Of a DNA stretch of 64,000 nt, positions 28,422 through 36,888 are shown piece by piece. Origin of the DNA: Chitinophaga sp. Cy-1792 (GTDB lineage Bacteria; Bacteroidota; Bacteroidia; Chitinophagales; Chitinophagaceae); NCBI RefSeq assembly GCF_011752935.1, contig NZ_VWWO01000002.1, positions 2,356,001 to 2,420,000 on the forward strand. Direction: 5' to 3'. The position numbers were made by a program, and so were the translations under genes. Each line of letters opens with the position of its first letter. Position 1 is the first letter of the stretch. Below the pieces are notes generated by a model. That model ran no database searches, was not told the origin of the DNA, and was given only the letters and a program-made list of their open reading frames with translations.

Positions 28422-29870
28422 ATGAAAAATTTCAGGATAACAACATACGCTATCTTTTCAGCGACAATAATGGCAGGCACTTCCTGCACCAAAGACTTTG
28501 CGAAACTCAATACCAATCCCAATACTTCAGATGTAGCGCCACCAGAAACACTGCTGGCGCCAAATCTCTACTCCATGGTGAATAATAACCAGACCAGGGC
28601 ATTGCGTCTCACCAATGAACTGATGCAGGACCATGTTACCATGATTAACTCCGATGAGATACACCGATATGTGGTCCGTCCGGCAGAATCAGACAACATG
28701 TGGTCTAACTGGTATACTAACCGCACCAATTTCCTGGATATCTATAACGGCGCCAAAACCATTAACAGCAAATCGTATATGGCCATTGGTGAAATCCTGG
28801 ATGTATGGACAGTATCTCTTATTACCGATGTATTCGGGGACGTACCTTACTCAGAAGCGAACAAAGGCCGTGAAAGCCAGTTCCAGCCTAAATTTGATGC
28901 GCAGAAGGATATCTATGCGGATTTATTTACCCGGCTGGAAGAAGCCAATACCTTGCTGGCTGCCGGTCAGGCGCTGCCTACCGATAATGCATCCATGGAC
29001 CCGCTCTATGCGGGTGATATTACCAAATGGAGAAAATTTGGCAACAGTCTTTACCTGCGTTTACTGATGCGCGTATCTGCAAAAGCAGAAATGAATGCAC
29101 CAGCGAAAATCAAACAGATCGTAGAAACGCCTGCTACCTACCCTATTTTTACTAACAACGCAGAATCAGCGATCCTGCGTTTCACCACCGTGCCGCCATA
29201 TACCTCTGCCTTCAATACCTACAGAGACTATGACTTCAACGGTGATAATGGTCTTACTACTTTCTTTATCAATAACCTGATAGAATGGAATGACCCCCGT
29301 ATTGCCAAATGGGCCAGTACCGTAAACGGCGCCTATGAAGGTGCACCAAGTGGTTACGCCAGCGGTGTAATACCAGAGCGTAAATCTTTTTACCTGGCTT
29401 CCCTGAAAGATGAACCATTGTTAGGCAACATTATGAACTACAGCGAACTGCAGTTCATCCTGGCAGAAGCCGCGCTGAAAGGCTATATCAACGCTAACCC
29501 GGCAGACTATTACAACAACGGTGTGGAAGCGGGTATTACCCTCTGGGGCTTTGCCTTACCGGCAGGCTATCTCACCAAAGATGGTATCAAATGGGACACC
29601 AACCTGACCCTTGACAATAAACTGGAAATGATTATGGTGCAGAAATATTACTGCCTGTTTTTCACCGACTTCCAGCAATGGATAGAGTATCGTCGTACCG
29701 GTCATCCGGTGCTGCCTAAAGGCCCGGGCCTGAAAAACAACGGAGAGATGCCTTCCCGTTTCAAATATCCTGTAGCGGTGCAGTCGCTCAACAAAACCAA
29801 TTATCAGGCTGCGGTAGCTGCCATGGGTGGCGACGACATCAATGTCAAAATGTGGTGGAATAAAAATTAA
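28422..29870 (+). CDS. SusD/RagB-like nutrient-binding lipoprotein
   Basis: 482 residues with lipobox (MAGTSC) and the N-terminal LNTNPNTSDVAPPETLLAP pattern of the SusD-like_2 branch. Helical TPR-like content, and FILAEAALKG near residue 345 typical of the family. It is the surface lid and binding protein of the upstream SusC. SusD-like_2 members often accompany peptide or other non-glycan systems, so a sugar substrate should not be assumed. Confidence 0.92.
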   Translation: MKNFRITTYAIFSATIMAGTSCTKDFAKLNTNPNTSDVAPPETLLAPNLYSMVNNNQTRALRLTNELMQDHVTMINSDEIHRYVVRPAESDNMWSNWYTNRTNFLDIYNGAKTINSKSYMAIGEILDVWTVSLITDVFGDVPYSEANKGRESQFQPKFDAQKDIYADLFTRLEEANTLLAAGQALPTDNASMDPLYAGDITKWRKFGNSLYLRLLMRVSAKAEMNAPAKIKQIVETPATYPIFTNNAESAILRFTTVPPYTSAFNTYRDYDFNGDNGLTTFFINNLIEWNDPRIAKWASTVNGAYEGAPSGYASGVIPERKSFYLASLKDEPLLGNIMNYSELQFILAEAALKGYINANPADYYNNGVEAGITLWGFALPAGYLTKDGIKWDTNLTLDNKLEMIMVQKYYCLFFTDFQQWIEYRRTGHPVLPKGPGLKNNGEMPSRFKYPVAVQSLNKTNYQAAVAAMGGDDINVKMWWNKN

Positions 29871-29892
29871 TCATTCTCAGTAAAAGAAAAAT

Positions 29893-31170
29893 ATGAAACG
29901 TTTCTATATACCGGCACTATTACTTGCAGTCATGCCATTTATGGGATGTCTGAAAAAAGATACCAATTATGCCCACGGAACGCTTAGTCCACTGGCATCA
30001 ATAGAGGTTTTACGCAGTGTATATAAAGGACAGGACATCCAGGTAAGCACCGATAATTTGTCTGGTGCTTACCAGATTGCCGGTGTAGTAGTATCCGACA
30101 ACAGGGGTAATAACCTGCCTGCCGGTACTTTCGCCCTGCAAAACTATGGACGCGGAAAAATGAGGGGCATATTTATTTCTCTCGGTGAAAACGCTGCCGT
30201 AAAATATACCGCAGGAGATTCACTTATTGTAAATGTTGATGGAGCTACCCTTCGCAATTTCCAGGGAGCTTTGCAGCTGGTAAATGTAAATGCAGACAAG
30301 ATCCAGCTGATAAAGCAAAATATTAAACCTGCCATGCGGAGTATTTCCATGTCAGAACTTTCTAAAAACTTCAGCAGCTATGAGGCGACGCTGGTGCAGT
30401 TAGATGGCGGCTTTCAATGGCGTCCTGCTGCAACGGATGTTTACAGCGGAATGAAAGCCATTACAGATGGCATCGACTCTACGCTCTTTTTGAGAACGCT
30501 GGGCACCGCTGTTTTTGCCGGCGAAAAAATACCTGCCAGCGCCTCGTTTACTGGTATTCCGATGTACTACAACAGCAAGGCCAATGTAACAGACAGCACC
30601 ACCAGCAAAACGTTTGCCTTACGCACCATTGCCGATGTCAGCAATCAAAGCGGACCGCTGTACAATACTTTTCCTGAAGATTTCGAAAATCCGCCTGCCG
30701 CGAGTAAAGGCAGCTATGCAGCAGCTGATGTTACGCTGAAAACAGGTTTATGGCGACTCGACCAGGCTATTCTGGGCGACACCAAAGACAGGGACCGTTT
30801 TAACCCGGCAGGTAAGCAGTGTATCCGTATGCAGCAGAACCTGACTACTTCCGCTTATGTGATGATGAAATTTGACCTGCCTAACGGCGCCTCCAAAGTG
30901 ACATTATCCTATGGCTCCTATTTCACCGATGCCAGCTCCTCCTGGACACTGGAAAGCTCTATTGATCAGGGAACAACGTGGCAGCGTGTTGGTGATACCA
31001 TCAGGAATGCAGGCCCTGTGGCCCAAAAAGCAACTTTCCTGATGGACTTACAGCAGCCGGTTCGTTTCCGTATCAACAAGCTGGGATTGGGCGCCACCAA
31101 CGGTACCAACATCCTGAACGGAAGATTGAGCATCGACGATATTGCAGTTTATGAGAAATTAAATCACTAA
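29893..31170 (+). CDS. DUF5689-domain lipoprotein with C-terminal beta-sandwich
   Basis: 425 residues, lipobox FMGC (Cys19). Residues about 35-240 match the DUF5689 layout (an OB-like repeat with QIAGVVVSDNRGNNLP and GDSLIVNVDGATL). Residues about 255-425 form a jelly-roll/anchor domain starting YNTFPEDFENP and ending RLSIDDIAVYE. A similar C-terminal domain is commonly fused to secreted endonucleases in this phylum (recalled, not aligned). The gene lies between susD and a PLD-family lipoprotein gene. It is likely a surface substrate-binding component. Confidence 0.75.
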   Translation: MKRFYIPALLLAVMPFMGCLKKDTNYAHGTLSPLASIEVLRSVYKGQDIQVSTDNLSGAYQIAGVVVSDNRGNNLPAGTFALQNYGRGKMRGIFISLGENAAVKYTAGDSLIVNVDGATLRNFQGALQLVNVNADKIQLIKQNIKPAMRSISMSELSKNFSSYEATLVQLDGGFQWRPAATDVYSGMKAITDGIDSTLFLRTLGTAVFAGEKIPASASFTGIPMYYNSKANVTDSTTSKTFALRTIADVSNQSGPLYNTFPEDFENPPAASKGSYAAADVTLKTGLWRLDQAILGDTKDRDRFNPAGKQCIRMQQNLTTSAYVMMKFDLPNGASKVTLSYGSYFTDASSSWTLESSIDQGTTWQRVGDTIRNAGPVAQKATFLMDLQQPVRFRINKLGLGATNGTNILNGRLSIDDIAVYEKLNH

Positions 31171-31175
31171 TTACT

Positions 31176-32345
31176 GTGAAGATTATTAAAGTTTGTCTGT
31201 ATGTACTCGCTATCACTTTCCTGGGTTGCCGGGAAGGTGAAGCGATGTACCTGGAAGGCGGAAAAGTTGTTCCGGTACATATCAATTTTCCATCCGCTGT
31301 ATTTACGGCGCCAGATGTAGTGGGGGCCGGGCGGTCTTCCCAGCTGATCATGGACAGGGCTATCTCCCTGATAGACGCCACTCCTGCCGGTGCGGAGATA
31401 CATATGTCTGCCTATGGCTTCGACCACAGTGGCATTATCAGCGCCCTCAAACGCGCCGCTGCCAGAGGGGCGCATGTATTTGTACTGGTAGATGTGAGCC
31501 GGGAAGAAACACAGGAAGAGAATAAGCCTGTTATCCGGGAGCTGCAGCATGCAGGTACTAACCTGGTGGCAAAGCCATTTTATAATGATGCCAGCAAATC
31601 TGCCATCAACCACAATAAGTTCATTCTTTTCTCCAGGCTGGTTACCGACCGCGATACTGCTGCCAATATAGTATTCCAGACTTCCCACAATTTCACGGAA
31701 GCGGATACTAAAAAAGTACAGGACGCAGTGGTACTGCAACAGGAAGGCCTGTACAATGCCTATCTCCACTACTGGACAGATTTGGAATCCCGTAGCGTTG
31801 CAGGAATGAAGAACTATACGTATAGCGAATATAACAACGTGGCGGCCGGTATCCGCGCCTGTTTTCTGCCGATGCGCCGTAATGGGGCATTTACGGGAGA
31901 TGACTTTATCATCGACATACTGGATAATATAACAGATCCTGCACATACTACTGTGCGTGTAGGCATGTCTGACTGGGTAAACAGCCGCCTGAATGTAGCA
32001 CAGAAGCTACATGCGCTGCTGAAGCAGGGCGCCACCATAGAGCTGGTAGTCAAAAACAAAATTGACGACAGCATCATTGATGAAATTGCACAGATGGAGA
32101 AGGAAGGAGCTTATGTAAAGATGCTGAACCTGGAAGATAAGTCCAGGCCGCGTCAGAACATCCATTCCAAGTTTATGATGATAGATGGGGAATATCAGCA
32201 TGAACGTGTACGCATGGTTGTTACCGGCTCTCATAATTTCACGCAGAACGCTTTGCAGAATAACTGCGAAACAGAGCTGCTGTTAAGAGATCCGGGGATT
32301 TATAAAGCCTATGAAGAGAACTATAAAGGACTAAAAAATATGTAG
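31176..32345 (+). CDS. Phospholipase D superfamily lipoprotein (possible nuclease)
   Basis: 389 residues starting at GTG, 5 bases after the previous stop. Lipobox FLGC (Cys18). Two PLD repeats are visible. Repeat 1 has His146-x-Lys148 and TSHNFT, but Ser153 where the HKD motif has Asp. Repeat 2 is canonical: His330-x-Lys332-xxxx-Asp337 followed by GSHNFT. The superfamily covers phospholipases and Nuc-type endonucleases, which cut phosphodiesters through a His-phosphate intermediate. As the last gene of the Sus operon it probably processes the imported polymer at the cell surface. Nuclease activity is inferred. Confidence 0.85.
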   Translation: MKIIKVCLYVLAITFLGCREGEAMYLEGGKVVPVHINFPSAVFTAPDVVGAGRSSQLIMDRAISLIDATPAGAEIHMSAYGFDHSGIISALKRAAARGAHVFVLVDVSREETQEENKPVIRELQHAGTNLVAKPFYNDASKSAINHNKFILFSRLVTDRDTAANIVFQTSHNFTEADTKKVQDAVVLQQEGLYNAYLHYWTDLESRSVAGMKNYTYSEYNNVAAGIRACFLPMRRNGAFTGDDFIIDILDNITDPAHTTVRVGMSDWVNSRLNVAQKLHALLKQGATIELVVKNKIDDSIIDEIAQMEKEGAYVKMLNLEDKSRPRQNIHSKFMMIDGEYQHERVRMVVTGSHNFTQNALQNNCETELLLRDPGIYKAYEENYKGLKNM

Positions 32346-32418
32346 CAGTTAACTGTAAAAATGCTGACCGGGGTAATCTATTTCAACACACACAATTTTA
32401 CATCGGTTACAAAAGCGC

Positions 32419-32448
32419 AAAATGCCATCATTCATTTGATGGCATTTT
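32419..32448 (+). terminator. Terminator of nutrient operon 1
   Basis: AAAATGCCATCA and TGATGGCATTTT form a 12-bp stem with a 6-base loop followed by GTTTTTA. It lies 73 bases after the PLD gene and before a convergent gene. The A-rich left flank also gives partial function on the other strand. Confidence 0.85.
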
Positions 32449-32472
32449 GTTTTTATAGCGATGATTGTTTGA

Positions 32473-33279
32473 TCAGCATCCCACAAAATCGTTCATGGCT
32501 ACCACATGCAGCAGTTCATTCTTACCACGGCCTGACGACAGGAAAAGCGTAGGTCTGTAGAGGTTATAATGATAGGTAGTATTAATCAGCAGGTCAGGGA
32601 AGGCATCGCCGTCGAGGTCCCCTGCCAGCAATATTTCCGGGATATTATCATCCAGGTAGGTATGCTGTACCAGCAACTGCGTGATGCGGGCGCCATCCTT
32701 CATTCCTACCAGGAAAAGCCTGTAGTGGTGAATACTGATATCGTCGGGCTTTCCGCTGACATGTCCGGTGGCATATAGTTTAAAGTCGGCACCGTTATAC
32801 CTGAAGGTCAGTGAGTCGCCTGGTTGCAAGGAAGTTTTTTTCAGCTTTACAGCAGCGATGTTACCTTCTTTCAGATCAGGCACCCCGTAGACAATGCTGA
32901 TAACAGTATCCTTTGTGGCATCTGCTGCAATCTCCCACCCTTCTTCATCTTCCAGCACGGGGTCTGGCACCCGGGTAACCTGCAATTGAATCGGTTTGTA
33001 ATAGTAGTTGCTATCAGTTTTATAGAAAGCAAACCAGGTGGCAACGGAGTCGGCTTTACTGAATTCGTCGGGGTGAACGGTTCCTATATGCGCCAGGGTA
33101 CCGGGGAAATCATCCCCGGAAGGGATAGCTGCAATCTCCGGGAAGTCGGCCGCTGTATCCGCAGCTAATACAGGGGTGGTATCCGCAACAGGGTTGGTAC
33201 TGGTTGCTGTCGGCTGTTGGCGGCCGAAGTTGCACGCAGCCAGTATTACCAGCGTAAGCGGTAAAAATCGTTTCTTCAT
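32473..33279 (-). CDS. Lipoprotein with calcium-loop-like DLDGD motif, unknown function
   Basis: 268 residues, lipobox VILAAC (Cys16). A Thr/Pro/Ala-rich linker (20-60) is followed by a beta-rich body. LLAGDLDGDAFPDLLINT near residue 215 resembles an FG-GAP/EF-hand-type calcium loop. No enzyme motif. It is a possible secreted sensor or binding protein, and the first gene of the low-GC minus-strand region. Confidence 0.65.
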   Translation of the reverse strand: MKKRFLPLTLVILAACNFGRQQPTATSTNPVADTTPVLAADTAADFPEIAAIPSGDDFPGTLAHIGTVHPDEFSKADSVATWFAFYKTDSNYYYKPIQLQVTRVPDPVLEDEEGWEIAADATKDTVISIVYGVPDLKEGNIAAVKLKKTSLQPGDSLTFRYNGADFKLYATGHVSGKPDDISIHHYRLFLVGMKDGARITQLLVQHTYLDDNIPEILLAGDLDGDAFPDLLINTTYHYNLYRPTLFLSSGRGKNELLHVVAMNDFVGC

Positions 33280-33352
33280 ACAGGTCGGAATGGATTAATC
33301 AAGCTACGAAGATAGCCAATAACGTATAAAAGTGTTTTTGCCTGTGTGGTGT

Positions 33353-33652
33353 TTAAATCAGGATGTCATCTTCATATGGTTCTACATGGTGCATGGCATT
33401 TTTAAAGCAAAGGCCATAGATAAAGTATCCAAACCGGAGTAACATCCAGCTTAGTGCTGTCATTATTAAGGAAAATAATGGTATAAAGAAGATGGCAGAT
33501 ATAAAGCCATTGATTCCAACTACCGGGTTACCATTCACATAGATGACCTTTGTACCAAAAACACTAAGAATGCCACAAAACAAAATCAGTGGAGCAATTC
33601 CGCAGGCATAGAGAAGAAACAGCGCCTTAAACGTCAGATTGATCTTTTTCAT
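33353..33652 (-). CDS. Small membrane protein
   Basis: 99 residues from ATG 33652 (a longer reading to 33769 adds a poor, aromatic-rich segment without a start context). Two to three membrane helices (ALFLLYACGIAPLILFCGIL and GFISAIFFIPLFSLIMTALSW). C-terminal tail EPYEDDILI is acidic. No family recognised. Confidence 0.55.
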   Translation of the reverse strand: MKKINLTFKALFLLYACGIAPLILFCGILSVFGTKVIYVNGNPVVGINGFISAIFFIPLFSLIMTALSWMLLRFGYFIYGLCFKNAMHHVEPYEDDILI

Positions 33653-33843
33653 ATATCGTATAGAGAGTCGACAGAAAATCAGTGTATGTTGCTCAAAATA
33701 ATAATAGATATCAGCAAACCAACCATGCCGATTACCACATGATCGCTTTAACGCTATAAACCATTGCACAGCAAGTCCTTTAATCCAGACATGATATTGA
33801 TGAACATCTATATAAAAGTTATCATGTAATATGCTGGTATAAC

Positions 33844-34371
33844 CTATTTGGGAAATTTGTAATAGTCTCCTTCAGACAGGTATTTCTTTGCTACCTTATA
33901 GTAATGGGTATAATTAAGGATAATATGGTTGGCATTGACGACTTCGATCACGCAGCCATTATCCAGTTCGTGTGGATTTTTAATCAGTATTTCCCTGGTC
34001 TTATCTGTATTTATTTCAAAAATATTTCCTACTAAAGGCTCACCGGCACCGATTTCGTCGCCATCCCAAATTTTCTTTTTTAAAACGGTAAAATAAATAT
34101 AACTGGTATCCAGCCTGTATTTGCCATAGATACTAAAGATGGTCCGCAGGTCGTCTCTGTCGTCGCCGGGGTAGAAAACAAATTGCCCGTTGGGTGAAAA
34201 CTGGAAACGCTGTCCCAGGTTGTCGCCGGGCATACTTATATCCCTCAGCCAGATACCGGTGAGGTCTTTCATGGTAAAATGCTTTGGAGGAGCAGGTTTC
34301 TTCTCCTGAGCAGCTACTGTTGATAACAACATTGTTGTGAGCAGGAAGATAGAGATACATTTGAGGTACAT
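33844..34371 (-). CDS. Exported lipocalin-like small protein
   Basis: 175 residues with a signal peptide (MYLKCISIFLLTTMLLSTVAAQ). The pattern KDLTGIWLRD, then FQFSPNGQFVFY, then YGKYRLDTSYIYFTV resembles small secreted lipocalin/META-like proteins with a W near the start of the barrel. Its 5' end is the downstream half of a 188-bp direct repeat. A second copy of its signal-peptide coding region lies 823 bp upstream. Confidence 0.6.
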   Translation of the reverse strand: MYLKCISIFLLTTMLLSTVAAQEKKPAPPKHFTMKDLTGIWLRDISMPGDNLGQRFQFSPNGQFVFYPGDDRDDLRTIFSIYGKYRLDTSYIYFTVLKKKIWDGDEIGAGEPLVGNIFEINTDKTREILIKNPHELDNGCVIEVVNANHIILNYTHYYKVAKKYLSEGDYYKFPK

Positions 34372-34480
34372 AAAAACAGTTTTATATGGAAGTAGACGTG
34401 GACCTTCTTATTTTCCGATTTTAATATCATCTAATTTTCTTATCTGTATGGCATTTAGCAGATCTATAACGCGTAATGGC
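34293..34480. repeat. Direct repeat copy A (188 bp)
   Basis: About 90% identical over its inner 155 bp (34326-34480) to 35149-35303, with more diverged flanking similarity out to 34293, at a constant offset of 823. It covers the start and signal peptide of the lipocalin-like gene, the spacer, and 24 codons of a DUF1493-like C-terminus. Confidence 0.9.
34408..34480 (-). pseudogene. Remnant C-terminus of a DUF1493-like gene
   Basis: In frame the remnant reads LRVIDLLNAIQIRKLDDI then KIGK and a stop. It matches the last residues of the intact DUF1493-like protein encoded at 35231-35548 with few changes. The upstream part of that gene is absent: the repeat stops at 34480, adjoining the stop codon (34481) of the neighbouring gene. 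Confidence 0.8.
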
Positions 34481-34951
34481 TCAATGTTGTATCAAATAAT
34501 AACTTGCCGGCACTAATTTTTGGCGCTCACAATCAAAATCAAACCCCATAGTTGCACCGCCACAATCCCTCAACCCAAAAGCCTTATCCTTTCCTTTGGA
34601 TTTCAAGGTCACATGATATTCCGTCAACATTACATCGAAGCGATTGTGCCTGCCTGGCTTATAAGGCAACATAGAAAAGCGGAAAACAATTTTAATTTCT
34701 CCTTTATTAAAATGCAGGTTGTCCAGGTCAATTACTTCAACTTTAACGGTACCAATAGCCGAAGGGATATTATCTGTAAAAACACTTTCCTTCTCTACCA
34801 GTATTACAGTCGATTTAAGCTCCCTGTCTTCACAATAGCGTTTCAATGTTGTATAGTAGATATCTGAAGTATCAATGGCAGCTACCTGCTGGGCCTTCAG
34901 GAGGCAAGGTACTAAAGCAAACAGCAGCAATAATAGCAGGATTCGATTCAT
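34481..34951 (-). CDS. Small exported protein of unknown function
   Basis: 156 residues from ATG 34951 with a clear signal peptide (MNRILLLLLLFALVPCLLKAQ). An in-frame TTG further upstream is not favoured. The mature part is mixed beta with four cysteines. No family recognised. Its stop codon abuts the end of direct repeat copy A, suggesting that the gene was brought in by the rearrangement that made the repeat. Confidence 0.6.
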   Translation of the reverse strand: MNRILLLLLLFALVPCLLKAQQVAAIDTSDIYYTTLKRYCEDRELKSTVILVEKESVFTDNIPSAIGTVKVEVIDLDNLHFNKGEIKIVFRFSMLPYKPGRHNRFDVMLTEYHVTLKSKGKDKAFGLRDCGGATMGFDFDCERQKLVPASYYLIQH

Positions 34952-35115
34952 TTGATTTGGGAGCTTGTTTTGGCGCAGGTGAACTAAAATAAAGCCAATT
35001 TGGGAATTTATTACGCAATTGCGATACATATAGCTTTCATAGAAGAGTAAAGGCACTGAATTGACAGGCATACCAAAAAAATAGCGCAACAGATGAAGTT
35101 ATCAAGTTCTCCATA

Positions 35116-35194
35116 CAGGCTTTTTAACCTGGGCAATGACAGTTGTTTACAACAGTGTTGTGAGCAGGAAGATAGAGATACATTTGAGGTACAT
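35116..35194 (-). pseudogene. Truncated 5' end of a lipocalin-like gene
   Basis: ATG 35194 opens with the same 13 codons as the intact gene at 34371 (MYLKCISIFLLTT), then LL and a stop at codon 16. Past the stop, in frame, TTVIAQVKKP still resembles STVAAQEKKP of the intact gene. Homology ends near 35116. It is a decayed head of a paralog. Confidence 0.75.
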
Positions 35195-35303
35195 AAAAAC
35201 AGTTTTATATGGAAATAGACGTGGACCTTCTTATTTTCCGATTTTATCATCATTCAATTTTCCTATCTGTATGGCATTTAGCAGATCTATAACACGTAAT
35301 GGC
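35116..35303. repeat. Direct repeat copy B (188 bp)
   Basis: Partner of 34293-34480. It spans the real 3' end of the DUF1493-like gene and a truncated start of a lipocalin-like gene. See the two pseudogene entries. Confidence 0.9.
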
Positions 35304-35548
35304 AGTATGCTAATTTGATGAAGCGTAATTAAGGGTTCAGGATAAAAGTATTTTGTGATGTCAAAATTGGAAATATCTACCTGATATCTTTGGGAGAATT
35401 TAACAATCAATTCTTCCCCATCATCACCGGTAATACCGAGATCATCTTCTATCAGTGCGGTTTCAACAATCAAAACACGGTCACATTTTGTTTCCAGCTG
35501 CAGGAAATCTATCAGATCATTGAGGAGGATAGCACTATTATCAAACAT
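35231..35548 (-). CDS. DUF1493-like (acyl-carrier-fold) protein
   Basis: 105 residues, cytosolic. The core LIEDDLGITGDDGEELIVKF followed by VDISNFDITKYFYPE matches the DUF1493 signature (DLG-x-x-GDD-x-x-E and the YF-x-E end). The family resembles acyl carrier proteins but lacks the usual Ser attachment motif here. Its role is unknown. It sits 41 bases after the DUF4279-like gene on the same strand. The last 24 codons are duplicated 823 bp downstream. Confidence 0.75.
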   Translation of the reverse strand: MFDNSAILLNDLIDFLQLETKCDRVLIVETALIEDDLGITGDDGEELIVKFSQRYQVDISNFDITKYFYPEPLITLHQISILPLRVIDLLNAIQIGKLNDDKIGK

Positions 35549-35589
35549 AGATTATGCTTATTAAAGATAAGGACATTATGATCAAAAAA

Positions 35590-36042
35590 CTAGTTTTTTG
35601 ATGTATGGCGACGGCTCTCCAGAACGGCCTCCATCTGGTCAGAATAGACAGACAGATGCAGTTCTAATTCCAGATTCCCTGCTAACTTAAGTAACGGCAC
35701 CGGAAATGTGAATGTTTCATATAACACAGTTGTATTATCAATTTTTGTTGATGTTCCAAAGTCTAAAAAGGCATGATTAATTTCAAATAATTTCAGGCGG
35801 GATAAAGCTTCCTGATTTTTTTCTAAAAATGTAATGGCATCTGATATTTGTTCAGTGAGTTCCATAAACCCTGCTTCACTGACCAGAAAAGTTACAAATG
35901 ACTGCTCTATTTTAGGGCCATCAGGCTTAGTACGAAACCGCGGTTCGCCTTTCCGTCGTACTTTATTAGGCACCAATCCCGACAAATATAAAAATTCATC
36001 AATATCGAAATTTACTCCGGCTATAGTAAGTATACAGGACAT
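35590..36042 (-). CDS. DUF4279-like protein
   Basis: 150 residues, no signal peptide. The N-terminal pattern ILTIAGVNFDIDEFLYLSGL, then VRRKGEPR, then a central acidic helix (MELTEQISDAITFLEKNQEA), fits DUF4279, a family frequent in immunity-like contexts. The match is by eye and moderate. Same strand as the DUF1493-like gene downstream and a small membrane ORF upstream. Confidence 0.5.
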   Translation of the reverse strand: MSCILTIAGVNFDIDEFLYLSGLVPNKVRRKGEPRFRTKPDGPKIEQSFVTFLVSEAGFMELTEQISDAITFLEKNQEALSRLKLFEINHAFLDFGTSTKIDNTTVLYETFTFPVPLLKLAGNLELELHLSVYSDQMEAVLESRRHTSKN

Positions 36043-36058
36043 ATTTGTTTAAGTATTA

Positions 36059-36229
36059 TTAAAAAGATACGTTTGTCAGATAAAGTAATTCCAGATGCCT
36101 GTTTCGGAACGTTCCCACACTTGTAAAAGATTGGATTGCCGACACCAGGTACACCAGACACAAGATAAATATAGCAACTTGCATTAACGTAAGAAAAACG
36201 CGCGTCAGAGGTAGCTGGCGCAATTCCAT
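36059..36229 (-). CDS. Possible 56-residue small membrane protein
   Basis: ATG 36229 to TAA 36059. It begins MELRQLPLTRV, has one membrane helix (VFLTLMQVAIFILCLVYLVSA) and a basic/hydrophobic tail. It ends 16 bases before the DUF4279-like start on the same strand. It may be a real small protein or the leftover of a larger membrane gene. No family recognised. Confidence 0.4.
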   Translation of the reverse strand: MELRQLPLTRVFLTLMQVAIFILCLVYLVSAIQSFTSVGTFRNRHLELLYLTNVSF

Positions 36230-36366
36230 AGTCAATTAATATATTTTTTACCTTACCTTATAAGTTATTAAATAGCTACTTTTCATTAATCTACTATTTA
36301 AATGTGTTGAAATTTAAAGACGAGATTTAATAAAAAGGTATCTAATATTTATAAACATTTGAAAAT

Positions 36367-36810
36367 ATGACCACAAAAAAATTTATCCCCATCCTTTTCT
36401 TATGCTTACTAATATCCTTATGCGGCTGTCATTCCCAACAAATACCTCTTTCTGCAGAAGAAAACAAGTATGCTGAAATATTAGCTAAAGCTTTCGAAGC
36501 CGAAGCTTTTCTGCAACATGATTTCAGAGCCGCAAAAGAAAACAGGAAAGATGGTCGTTTTTTGATAATGATACGTAATTCAAAGCATCCTGATTTCTGT
36601 AAGGCAGATAGCTCCATTATAAAAAAAGTATCGTCTGTTATAGCCCATCAGCTTTATAATAAGATGGAAAATAAATCCAATTATCATCAAATTGAATGCG
36701 TTTTCATTAAATATGAAACAATAAGTTCAACCATCCAACAAGAAATTTGCGATAGGCGCGCCACTGTTTTAACTAAAAACCTGGATACTGCAATGATTAC
36801 CATGTGGTAA
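36367..36810 (+). CDS. Small lipoprotein of unknown function
   Basis: 147 residues with lipobox SLCGC (Cys21) after a short hydrophobic run. The mature part is mixed and lysine-rich. It is the only plus-strand gene of the low-GC region, and its flanks are very AT-rich. No family recognised. Confidence 0.6.
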   Translation: MTTKKFIPILFLCLLISLCGCHSQQIPLSAEENKYAEILAKAFEAEAFLQHDFRAAKENRKDGRFLIMIRNSKHPDFCKADSSIIKKVSSVIAHQLYNKMENKSNYHQIECVFIKYETISSTIQQEICDRRATVLTKNLDTAMITMW

Positions 36811-36888
36811 TAAAAACTTTTGTTTAGATATCACGATGTATGTTTAGGTTATTTATAAGTTGATAAGGAACTGGTTTCTGAAAATAAC

